Source of the DNA: an uncultured Clostridium sp.
GTDB taxonomy: Bacteria > Bacillota > Clostridia > TANB77 > CAG-508
Length of the DNA: 15,637 nucleotides
Assembly (NCBI GenBank): GCA_946498265.1
Contig: CAMMNR010000030.1
Coordinates: forward strand, 1-15,637
Direction: 5' to 3'
Position 1 is the stretch's first letter. Each line of letters opens with the position of its first letter. This document shows, piece by piece, positions 8,201-13,720 of this stretch. The notes below the pieces were generated by a model. It ran no database searches. It was not told where the DNA came from and saw only the letters and a list, made by a program, of their open reading frames with translations. The position numbers were made by a program, and so were the translations under genes.

Positions 8201-8726
8201 TACATATTGTAATCTATTAGATGAGGTAGTAAAAGAAACAAGAGGAATAGAAGTAAAACCAGAGATAGACATACAAATAGATTTAAATGTAACAAGCTAT
8301 ATTCCAGAAGAATATATTCAAGACCCTAACCAAAAAATCGAAATATATCAAGACATAGCATTATGTAAAAATGAAGAAGACATACAAAATGTAATAGATG
8401 AAATAATAGACAGATTTGGAAACATGCCAGAAGAACTAGAAAATTTAATAGATATTGCAAGAATAAAATATATGGCAAAAGACTTATATATAAGTAAAAT
8501 AATGAGTAGAAAAACAGCAGTAGTATTCACATTTGAGCCAAATAAAAAAGAAATGGATTTAGGTTTAAACTTAAACAAATTAATAAAAAAATATGGAAAC
8601 AAAATAAAATTTTCAGCAGGTGTAAAACCAATGATAACATTAGAATTAGGAACAAATAATGAAAGACAAATACTAAATGATGTGACAGAATTTTTAAAGT
8701 GTCTCATTGGGGACGTTTCTCTTTGA
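5247..8726 (+). CDS. mfd: Transcription-repair coupling factor Mfd
   Basis: Mfd is a DNA translocase that removes stalled RNA polymerase and recruits UvrA for transcription-coupled repair. The 1159-residue protein has the full layout. A UvrB-like N-terminal module comes first (GRGQFSVRGDILD near 168-180). The RNA-polymerase-interacting CarD-like domain starts near 490 (VGDYVVHRTYGIG). The helicase lobes carry Walker A GDVGYGKT (640-647), DEEH (741-744), TATPIPRT and QIRGRVGRS. The C-terminal TRCF domain follows. AAAGGAGA at 5233-5240 precedes the ATG. Length is close to B. subtilis Mfd (about 1177). The last eight residues, CLIGDVSL, are encoded by a GGGGACG-loop palindrome (8699-8731), whose right arm supplies the TGA stop. 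The original C terminus may therefore have been replaced. An intrinsic terminator follows at 8804-8844. Confidence 0.97.
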   Translation: MNTILGELGKNEKFLQLNEQIENKQSPIQILGLTDVGMLQIIGAINEFNKKPICIITYNEIQAKRIYEDIRYFTDKVVLFPKKEIVTYDYIAESKDLPYERIETLNKIISKKNLIVVTTIEAILQKIPDKEILYKNEIEFKIGGIYNLEEIKQKLVKLGYVRCDLIEGRGQFSVRGDILDISVTENTGIRIEFWGDEVDSIRNFNITSQRSINSLEKTTIYPAHEYILEGKVEDICSKIRKIDRTKEQEEILEEDIDQIKSGNYISKIDKYIECFYSNLVTLIEYLNNNYCIILDEERKINQRANNILNDNENIIKVLIDKQKIVPQAIEDISNYEEIKDKLETRQLIYAEKEDNTNLNIEKYSFNYRQLNYYKSEFEEFIKDLKKWIEAKRKIYVLVDTKEKAKKLEKIFEQENIIYKYEEKLNQTIIAKNTESIITITLGNLSTGFENIDTNQVIISANNLIDGEKKKRKVAHQAFKEGEKVVFADLKVGDYVVHRTYGIGIYIGVNTINADNTIKDYIKIKYQNDDILYVPTNQMDSIRKYIGGDKINPKLNKLGTKDWENTKAKVKKNLREVARELIELYAKREKSQGFQFSKDTPWQNEFESKFPYQETDDQLRCIEEVKKDMETPRPMDRLLCGDVGYGKTEVAIRAAFKAVMDQKQVAYLAPTTVLAEQQYQEFKERMKDYPIKVEILNRFKSKKYQDEVVRKLKLGEVDIVIGTHRILSKDIEFKDLGLLIIDEEHRFGVKAKEKIKQYKTSIDVLTMTATPIPRTLHMSIVGIRDMSVIYEPPQNRKPVQTYVLEYDKEVIREAITKELERGGQVFYIFNNVQGIERKAIDISELVPEAEVTYAHGQMTGTKIEDIMKQFIERKSNVLVCTTILESGIDIPNANTIIVENADRMGLAQLYQIRGRVGRSDRQAYAYITYKRDKLLSEVADKRLKAIKEFTEFGSGFKIAMRDLEIRGAGSLLGEIQSGHLEQVGYDTYCNLLDEVVKETRGIEVKPEIDIQIDLNVTSYIPEEYIQDPNQKIEIYQDIALCKNEEDIQNVIDEIIDRFGNMPEELENLIDIARIKYMAKDLYISKIMSRKTAVVFTFEPNKKEMDLGLNLNKLIKKYGNKIKFSAGVKPMITLELGTNNERQILNDVTEFLKCLIGDVSL

Positions 8727-8731
8727 GACAC
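8699..8731 (+). repeat. GGGGACG-loop palindrome overlapping the mfd 3' end
   Basis: GTGTCTCA (8699-8706) pairs perfectly with TGAGACAC (8724-8731). The loop contains GGGGACG (8709-8715 region). The element spans the last codons and the TGA stop (8724-8726) of mfd. It shares the loop core, but not the stem sequence, with the hairpin at 9743-9771. Confidence 0.7.
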
Positions 8732-8803
8732 AATTACTTATACAAGTACTTTTTATAGATTAGAAAATAACGGAACAATATAAGGATTAAAAATCTAAAT
8801 AAT

Positions 8804-8844
8804 AAAAATAACTTTAGAAAAAATTATAATCTAAAGTTATTTTT
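8804..8844 (+). terminator. Intrinsic terminator of mfd
   Basis: A 15-bp perfect stem (8804-8818 with 8830-8844) has an 11-base loop, and the right arm ends in a run of T residues up to 8845. It lies about 80 bases past the mfd stop and before the promoter of the methyltransferase gene. Confidence 0.85.
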
Positions 8845-8877
8845 TAGGTCTCAAACTAAATAGAGATAAAAAAAGAA

Positions 8878-8907
8878 TTGCATAAATTATCTATATTATG
8901 CTAAAAT
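8878..8907 (+). promoter_or_regulatory. Sigma-A promoter of the SpoU methyltransferase gene
   Basis: TTGCAT (8878-8883), an 18-base spacer and TAAAAT (8902-8907) are present, with TGC forming an extended -10. It follows the mfd terminator and precedes the start at 8955 by about 45 bases. Confidence 0.6.
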
Positions 8908-8954
8908 AGATAAGAAAAGAAAAATTAATTTTATAGATAAAGTGAGAGGTTTTT

Positions 8955-9743
8955 ATGCAAGTAATTTCAAGTAAAGAAAATGAATTAATAAAACACATAA
9001 AAAAATTAAAAGACAAAAAAGAAAGAGATTTAAGTAATGAATATATTATAGAAGGTATAAAACTAATACAAGAAGCAATACAAGAAAAAGCAAAAATAAA
9101 ACAAATAATAATATGTGAAGAATGTGAAAAAGCAGAAGCAATACCAAAAGAAATAATGTATGAAATAGCAAGATATGAATGTATATATATTACTAAAAAA
9201 CTATATAATTATTTAACAGAAGTAAAAACACCTCAGGGAATATTGGCAGTAATAGAAAAAGAAAGTAACGAAAAAAATATAGATTATACACAAGAAATAA
9301 TAGTAGCATTAGATGGGATTCAAGACCCAGGTAATTTAGGAACAATATTAAGAACAGTAGATAGTATAGGATTAACACAAATACTAGTATCAAAAGATAC
9401 AGCAGACAGCTATAATCCAAAAGTTGTGCGTTCTACAATGGGTGCAATTTTTAGAGTAAAAGTAATAGAATGTGAAGACTTAGAAAAAACACTAAAAGAA
9501 ATAAAAAAACACAAATTTGAAATAGTTGTAACATCATTACAAACAAAGAACAGTATATATGATATTGATTATAATAAAAAAGTAATAGTTATAGGAAATG
9601 AAGCAAATGGAGTACAAGAAAAAATACAACAATTAGCAGACAAAAAAGTAAAAATACCAATGCTAGGAAAAACAGAAAGTCTAAATGCATCAGTAGCAAC
9701 AGGAATAATATTATATGAATATGTAAGACAAAAATTAAAATAG
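8955..9743 (+). CDS. SpoU/TrmH-family RNA 2'-O-methyltransferase (YsgA-like)
   Basis: A SPOUT-fold enzyme that transfers methyl from S-adenosylmethionine to a ribose 2'-OH, in this subgroup probably of 23S rRNA. The 262 residues start with a SpoU substrate-binding domain (about 1-100, ending in KTPQGILAVIE). The catalytic domain follows. Motif 1 is DPGNLGTILR (124-133) with N127 and R133. Motif 2 is VIGNEANGV (212-220). Motif 3 is IPMLGKTESLNASVA (234-248) with S242, N244 and S246 forming the knotted cofactor site. Length matches B. subtilis YsgA (about 248). AGTGAGAGG (8941-8949) precedes the ATG. The TAG stop shares its G with the first base of the palindrome at 9743. The exact target nucleotide is not readable. 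Confidence 0.92.
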   Translation: MQVISSKENELIKHIKKLKDKKERDLSNEYIIEGIKLIQEAIQEKAKIKQIIICEECEKAEAIPKEIMYEIARYECIYITKKLYNYLTEVKTPQGILAVIEKESNEKNIDYTQEIIVALDGIQDPGNLGTILRTVDSIGLTQILVSKDTADSYNPKVVRSTMGAIFRVKVIECEDLEKTLKEIKKHKFEIVVTSLQTKNSIYDIDYNKKVIVIGNEANGVQEKIQQLADKKVKIPMLGKTESLNASVATGIILYEYVRQKLK

Positions 9744-9771
9744 TGCCAAAGGGGACGGGCTATTTTGGCAC
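9743..9771 (+). repeat. GGGGACG-loop palindrome at the methyltransferase stop codon
   Basis: GTGCCAAA (9743-9750) pairs perfectly with TTTGGCAC (9764-9771). The 13-base loop is GGGGACGGGCTAT. It begins inside the TAG stop of the SpoU gene. The following ACTTTTATA gives a weak T tract, so it may also act as a terminator. Confidence 0.7.
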
Positions 9772-9821
9772 ACTTTTATATATAAAAATTATGTAAATAT
9801 ACTATTATAATTATAAAAATT

Positions 9822-9830
9822 TGATATAAT
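9822..9830 (+). promoter_or_regulatory. Extended -10 promoter element before trmL
   Basis: TGATATAAT (9822-9830) is a full extended -10 about 28 bases before the trmL ATG. The -35 region at 17 bases (CTATTA) is weak, so the extended -10 would carry the promoter. Confidence 0.5.
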
Positions 9831-9858
9831 AAGGAAAAAAGAAAAGAAGGTAATAAAT

Positions 9859-10366
9859 ATGAAACTACATACAGTAATGGTTCAACCAGAAATTCCACAA
9901 AATACACGGAAATATAGCAAGAACTTGTGCAATAACAGGTTCTAAATTACATCTTGTACATCCATTAGGATTTAAGATAGATGAAAAATCACTAAAAAGG
10001 GCAGGATTGGACTATTGGGATAAACTTGATATTGAAGAACATGACTCATTAGAAGATTTTCTAAATAAATACAAGCCAGAAGAACACAATATGTTTTTTG
10101 CAACAACAAAGGGAAAGACCAAATATACTGATATCGATTATTCAAAAATGGATGAAGTATTTGTATTGTATGGAAAAGAAACAAAAGGTTTGCCAGAATG
10201 GCTTTTAGAAAAATATTTAGATACTAAAACAATAAGAATACCAATGTTGCCAACTCTAAGGTCATTAAATTTGTCTAATTCTGTTGCAATAATCAGTTAT
10301 GAAATATTAAGACAACATGAATTTGAAGATTTACAAGAAACAAGTACATATTTTGATGACAAATAG
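9859..10366 (+). pseudogene. trmL: tRNA (cytidine/uridine-34 2'-O)-methyltransferase, single-base frameshift
   Basis: TrmL methylates the wobble ribose of certain leucine tRNAs. Reading from the ATG at 9859 (AGAAGG at 9845-9850) gives MKLHTVMVQPEIPQNT, then the frame fails and a stop comes soon after. Dropping the C at 9907 restores NTGNIARTCAITGSKLHLVH and reads through to 10366 as a 168-residue protein, near the usual 155-160. The downstream part keeps the family motifs: LYGKETKGLP, and IPMLPTLRSLNLSNSVAI at the SAM-binding knot. The break falls inside the conserved N-terminal NTGN.AR motif, so a shortened product from an internal start would probably be inactive. Everything else looks intact, so this is either a very recent mutation or a sequencing or assembly error. 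There is no slippery sequence to suggest programmed frameshifting. Confidence 0.88.
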
Positions 10367-10389
10367 AATCATAAAAAATTTAGAAAATG

Positions 10390-10589
10390 ACTAATTAACT
10401 AATAATATTAAATATATAATTTTTCGGCTCAATACATAATTTAAGAAATTCTAAATTAATTTTTTGGCCCCGTTTCACTTAGTCCTCGTTTCGCTCGACG
10501 CGAACATTTTCCAAAAAATTAATAAAGAATTTCTAAAATTACTCCAATCGCATTCAAAATTATATATTTAATATTATTAGTTAATTAGT
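10390..10589. repeat. 200-base nested inverted repeat (MITE-like or structured RNA)
   Basis: The outer arms 10390-10423 and 10556-10589 are perfectly complementary over 34 bases. An inner pair, 10444-10467 with 10511-10534, matches at 22 of 24 positions. The unpaired stretches between outer and inner arms are nearly equal (20 and 21 bases). The centre (10468-10510) is GC-rich against an AT-rich background and carries its own stem, TTCGC/GCGAA (10490-10494 with 10500-10504). There is no coding capacity. Together with the A/T flanks it accounts for most of the gap between trmL and the Rpn gene. It is not followed by a T tract, so a simple terminator is unlikely. Confidence 0.8.
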
Positions 10590-10639
10590 AATTTAGTGAA
10601 TTAATTTTTTATAATAATCAAGAAAATATTTATGTATAC

Positions 10640-10668
10640 TTGAAATTTTTATAAAAATATGGTTTAAT
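10640..10668 (+). promoter_or_regulatory. Candidate upstream sigma-A promoter
   Basis: TTGAAA (10640-10645), a 17-base spacer and TTTAAT (10663-10668) are present, with TGG as an extended -10. It lies about 180 bases before the Rpn gene. The stretch 10669-10808 holds no gene, only A/T-rich sequence and an isolated AGAAGGTGAT at 10764-10773 with no usable ATG after it. Confidence 0.45.
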
Positions 10669-10808
10669 ATTATAGAATAAATTCAAAAAAGTTTATATCA
10701 AAAAATTTTTATCAAATTTTAAATCTAAAAAAATCAAAATCAAAAAATTAAAAATCATAAATAAGAAGGTGATAAAAAAGCAATATTAAATTAACTTCAA
10801 AATAGATA

Positions 10809-10837
10809 TTGACATATAACTAAACAAATAATATAAT
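10809..10837 (+). promoter_or_regulatory. Perfect consensus sigma-A promoter abutting the Rpn start
   Basis: TTGACA (10809-10814), exactly 17 bases, then TATAAT (10832-10837). Both boxes match consensus fully. The GGAGG ribosome binding site is at 10841-10845, so transcription starting about seven bases past the -10 would begin inside it. Confidence 0.8.
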
Positions 10838-10851
10838 GTAGGAGGATGATA

Positions 10852-11901
10852 TTGAATATTTTTACATACTATGACTATATTAAGTGTATTCATAATATTA
10901 ATTTAAAAAATGTAGAAAGATTAGCAGAAGAAAGTGAAGAATACAGACTTATTCCTACAAAAGATAAAAAGATACAATTAAACGAAAAAACAAAAGATAA
11001 ACCACATGACAAATTAATTAAAAATATATTAAAAGATAAAAATGAATTAGCAAATTTAGTAAATCAATTTTTAAAACCAAGACAAATTCTAAAATCAGAA
11101 AATCTACAAAAATACACAAATAGCTACATTACTAAAAAATATAAATCAAAAGAAGCTGATATCGTGTATAAAATGAAAGACAAAAAGATGTACTTTTTAA
11201 TAGAACATCAATCAACCATAGATTATAACATGCCATATAGAATCTTAAATTATTGTATAGATATAATTCAAGAATGGACAAAAGAAAAAAGAAGCAAAAA
11301 AATAGCAAAATATCCAATAATAGTACCAATAGTAATATATACAGGAGAGCAAAGATGGAAAGTACCATTAAATTATAAAGAACAACAAATAAAAATAACG
11401 ACATATGAAAAATATAGAATTGATTTAGCATACAACTTAATAGATGTAAATAATTACAATACGTTGGAATTATTGTCAAAAAAAACAATGTTTAGTTATG
11501 CTTTATTAATAGAAAAATCGAAAGATAGGGAAGAATTATTAAAAAATATAAAATTAATAATAAAAAATGAAAATGACAAAGATATATTAAAAAAGTTAGC
11601 AGATATTATAGTTTATTTATTGGATGAAATATTAGAAGAAGATGAACAAAGTCAGCTGTTAGAAACAATCGAAAATAAGATAGGTGGTGAAAATATGGAA
11701 GCATTAGTGGCTAGAATAATGAAAGAAGAAAAAAGAAAAATGAAGAGAATTGAGAAAAAAGGAGAAGAAAAGGCTACTATAAGAGTAAAAATGCAAATAT
11801 CTAAAAAGATGCTGGATTTAGGCCAAGAAGATAATTTTATAAAAGAAGTAACAGGTATTACAGATAAAGAATTGGCAAAAATAAAAGAACAAAGAAATTA
11901 A
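10852..11901 (+). CDS. Rpn/YhgA-family PD-(D/E)XK nuclease (putative transposase)
   Basis: Members of this family (Rpn, YhgA-like, Transposase_31) are DNA endonucleases that promote RecA-independent recombination and in E. coli act in toxic anti-phage defence. Numbered from the ATG at 10846 (351 residues), HDK (54-56) opens the nuclease domain. D105 (EADIVY) and E120-H-Q122 (LIEHQS) are the likely catalytic D...E-x-Q, and YPIIVPIVIYTGEQRW (156-171) is a family hallmark. The lysine- and glutamate-rich tail after 284 is typical. GGAGG (10841-10845) touches the ATG at 10846 but is well spaced from the in-frame TTG at 10852, so I chose TTG. A leaderless ATG start is possible. An internal ATG at 11695 with its own strong binding site is listed separately. 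The first 50 residues are an extension I cannot assign. Confidence 0.88.
   Translation: MNIFTYYDYIKCIHNINLKNVERLAEESEEYRLIPTKDKKIQLNEKTKDKPHDKLIKNILKDKNELANLVNQFLKPRQILKSENLQKYTNSYITKKYKSKEADIVYKMKDKKMYFLIEHQSTIDYNMPYRILNYCIDIIQEWTKEKRSKKIAKYPIIVPIVIYTGEQRWKVPLNYKEQQIKITTYEKYRIDLAYNLIDVNNYNTLELLSKKTMFSYALLIEKSKDREELLKNIKLIIKNENDKDILKKLADIIVYLLDEILEEDEQSQLLETIENKIGGENMEALVARIMKEEKRKMKRIEKKGEEKATIRVKMQISKKMLDLGQEDNFIKEVTGITDKELAKIKEQRN
11682..11901 (+). CDS. Candidate intragenic small protein from the Rpn C terminus
   Basis: AGGTGGTGA at 11682-11690 differs from AGGAGGTGA at one base. It stands four bases before an in-frame ATG at 11695 (Met284 of the Rpn protein). Translation from there gives a 68-residue, highly charged protein ending at the shared stop, consisting of a lysine-rich helix and a segment like KKMLDLGQ...I..VTGITDKEL. 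In E. coli, Rpn genes are reported to encode exactly such an internally started small form that blocks the toxic full-length protein. The sequence shows the binding site and start; the antitoxin role is inference from that family. Confidence 0.5.
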
Positions 11902-11980
11902 ATTGTTAAATAAAAATGTACATTAATAGATTCATAATAATAGTTAATATATAAGAGTTAAGACATTACAAATATGAATA

Positions 11981-12055
11981 CAAAAATAATAAAGATATCT
12001 AATTCAAAAATCTCAGATTTATGTTGAGAGATATTAGATATCTTTATTATTTTTG
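11981..12055. terminator. Long hairpin, terminator after the Rpn gene
   Basis: A 23-bp perfect stem pairs 11981-12003 with 12033-12055. The 29-base loop itself contains TCTCA/TGAGA (12011-12015 with 12025-12029). The foot of the stem gives a T-rich tract, TTATTATTTTTG. The stem is AT-rich and longer than usual for a plain terminator. The -35 box of the ABC operon overlaps its right foot. Confidence 0.7.
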
Positions 12056-12081
12056 TAAACTTTTAATATATTTTACATAAT
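12053..12081 (+). promoter_or_regulatory. Sigma-A promoter of the ABC transporter operon
   Basis: TTGTAA (12053-12058), 17 bases, then CATAAT (12076-12081). It sits 34 bases before the ATG at 12115, which has AAAAAGGAG upstream. No riboswitch consensus is recognisable between 11902 and 12114. Confidence 0.5.
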
Positions 12082-12114
12082 ATAAAGTAAGGATAAATAA
12101 AAAGGAGTCAAAAA

Positions 12115-12882
12115 ATGGAAAATGTATTAGAAGTAAAAGGAATAAGTAAAAAGTATCAAAGTAAAAAAAGTGAAATTTTAGCCATAGACAACATAAATTT
12201 TAGAGTAAAAAAAGGAGAATTTGTTTCGATAATAGGACCTAGTGGATGTGGAAAATCGACTTTATTATCAATAATAGCAGGATTAGAAAACAAAACAACT
12301 GGAGAAATCTACATAGAAGGAAAAAAAGTAGAAGGAATATCAGATAAAGTAGGATATATGTTACAAAGAGATTGTTTATTGGAGTGGAGAACAATCTTAT
12401 CAAATACAATGTTGGGATTAGAAATAAAAGGAAAAAACGACAGTGAAGGAAAAGAGTATGTAGAAAGTTTACTGAAAAAATATAATTTATATGATTTTAA
12501 AGACAAATATCCATCAGAACTATCAGGAGGTATGAGACAAAGAGTAGCATTAATTAGAACACTTGCAGTTAAACCAAAAATATTGCTATTAGATGAAGCC
12601 TTTTCAGCATTAGATTACCAAACTAGAATAATGGTTACAAATGATATTTACTCAATACTTAAAAAGGAAAATATAACAGCAATAATAGTAACACATGATA
12701 TATCAGAAGCAATAAGCATGTCAGACAGAGTAATGGTATTAACTAAAAGACCAGGTACAATAAAAGATATTCACAAAATTGATTTTGAGATAGAAAATCG
12801 AAATCCTATAAACTGCAGACAAAGTTCAAAATTTAGTAAATATTTTGATACTTTATGGAAGGAGCTGGGAGTAGATGAATAA
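12115..12882 (+). CDS. ABC importer ATP-binding protein, NitT/TauT type
   Basis: The cytoplasmic ATPase of a nitrate/sulfonate/taurine-type importer. The 255 residues show Walker A GPSGCGKST (41-49), Q-loop Q84, signature LSGGMRQR (136-143), Walker B ILLLDE (156-161), D-loop SALD (164-167) and switch H194. KRPGTIK (211-217) matches the RPG motif common in this subgroup. The start is set by an AAAAAGGAG site just upstream. The gene overlaps the permease by eight bases (12875-12882), so the two are translationally coupled. The substrate is unknown: related systems carry nitrate, sulfonates, thiamine precursors or riboflavin. Confidence 0.95.
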   Translation: MENVLEVKGISKKYQSKKSEILAIDNINFRVKKGEFVSIIGPSGCGKSTLLSIIAGLENKTTGEIYIEGKKVEGISDKVGYMLQRDCLLEWRTILSNTMLGLEIKGKNDSEGKEYVESLLKKYNLYDFKDKYPSELSGGMRQRVALIRTLAVKPKILLLDEAFSALDYQTRIMVTNDIYSILKKENITAIIVTHDISEAISMSDRVMVLTKRPGTIKDIHKIDFEIENRNPINCRQSSKFSKYFDTLWKELGVDE

Positions 12883-13693
12883 TTTTTTAATCTCAAAAGA
12901 AAGAAAACAATATTTAAAAAGTAAAAGAAAAAAGAAAATATTAGTATTAATAACTCAAATATCAATATTAATAATATTTCTAGCAGTCTGGGAAATACTT
13001 GCAAATAAAAAAATAATAGATAGTTTTATAACAAGTCAGCCAAGTAGGATATTAGAAACATTTATGAATTTAGGATCAAATGATTTATTAAAACATATAG
13101 GAGTCACCACATATGAAACAATAGTAGGATTTTTATTAGGTACAGTGTTAGGAATAATAATAGCTATAATATTATGGTGGTCAGATTTTTTAGCAAAAGT
13201 ACTAGATCCATATTTAGTAGTTTTAAATAGTTTACCAAAAGTAGCATTAGGGCCAGTTATAATAATATGGGTAGGTGCAGGAACGCCAGCAATTATAGTA
13301 ATGGCTGTAGCAATATCTTTGGTTGTTACAATATTAGAAAATTTAAATGGATTTTTAAGGACTGACAAAGAGCTAATTAAAATGGCTAGAACATTTAAAG
13401 CTTCAAAATTACAAATACTTTTAAAAATAATAATACCAGCAAATATTTCAACATTTATAAATTCTTTAAAAGTGAATATAGGTTTATCATTAGTAGGTGT
13501 AATATCAGGGGAGTTTTTAGTATCAAAAGCAGGTCTAGGATATTTAATAGTATATGGAGGGCAAGTATTTAAATTAGATTTAGTAATGACAAGTGTATTA
13601 ATATTAGGATTATTAGCAGGAGTAATGTATTTGGCAGTACTATTATTAGAAAAATTTATCCTAAAAACTAAAAAAGTACAAGTGAAGAAATAA
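12875..13693 (+). CDS. ABC importer permease, NitT/TauT type
   Basis: The membrane-spanning subunit of the importer (272 residues). Hydrophobic segments lie near 22-42, 80-103, 112-133, 136-158, 195-213 and 238-260, about six helices as expected. The cytoplasmic coupling loop that meets the ATPase is MARTFKASKLQILLKIIIPA (170-189), with the usual helix-then-proline ending. The N terminus is lysine- and arginine-rich before the first helix, in keeping with the positive-inside rule. The ATG lies inside the end of the ATPase gene and is preceded by GGAG near 12859. The substrate-binding protein gene starts 27 bases after its stop. Confidence 0.93.
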   Translation: MNNFLISKERKQYLKSKRKKKILVLITQISILIIFLAVWEILANKKIIDSFITSQPSRILETFMNLGSNDLLKHIGVTTYETIVGFLLGTVLGIIIAIILWWSDFLAKVLDPYLVVLNSLPKVALGPVIIIWVGAGTPAIIVMAVAISLVVTILENLNGFLRTDKELIKMARTFKASKLQILLKIIIPANISTFINSLKVNIGLSLVGVISGEFLVSKAGLGYLIVYGGQVFKLDLVMTSVLILGLLAGVMYLAVLLLEKFILKTKKVQVKK

Positions 13694-13720
13694 TAGAAGA
13701 TAAGATAGGAGGTTTTTATT

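Noticed and set aside
9895..9915. Programmed ribosomal frameshift in trmL
   Set aside because: The sequence CAA-AAT-ACA-CGG has no slippery heptamer, internal Shine-Dalgarno or downstream hairpin of the usual kind. A simple base insertion explains it better.
10377..10596. AATTTAG at 10377-10383 and 10590-10596 as a target-site duplication of the large palindrome
   Set aside because: The left copy is separated from the arm by six bases and the heptamer is AT-rich, so chance is likely. It would need an empty site to support it.
10764..10790. Short gene after AGAAGGTGAT upstream of the Rpn gene
   Set aside because: No ATG follows at a suitable distance, and the only frame (GTG) stops after six codons.
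12004..12114. Thiamine-type riboswitch upstream of the NMT1-like importer
   Set aside because: The loop of the hairpin contains CTCAGA and TGAGAG, but the conserved TPP core elements and the P3/P5 arrangement are missing.
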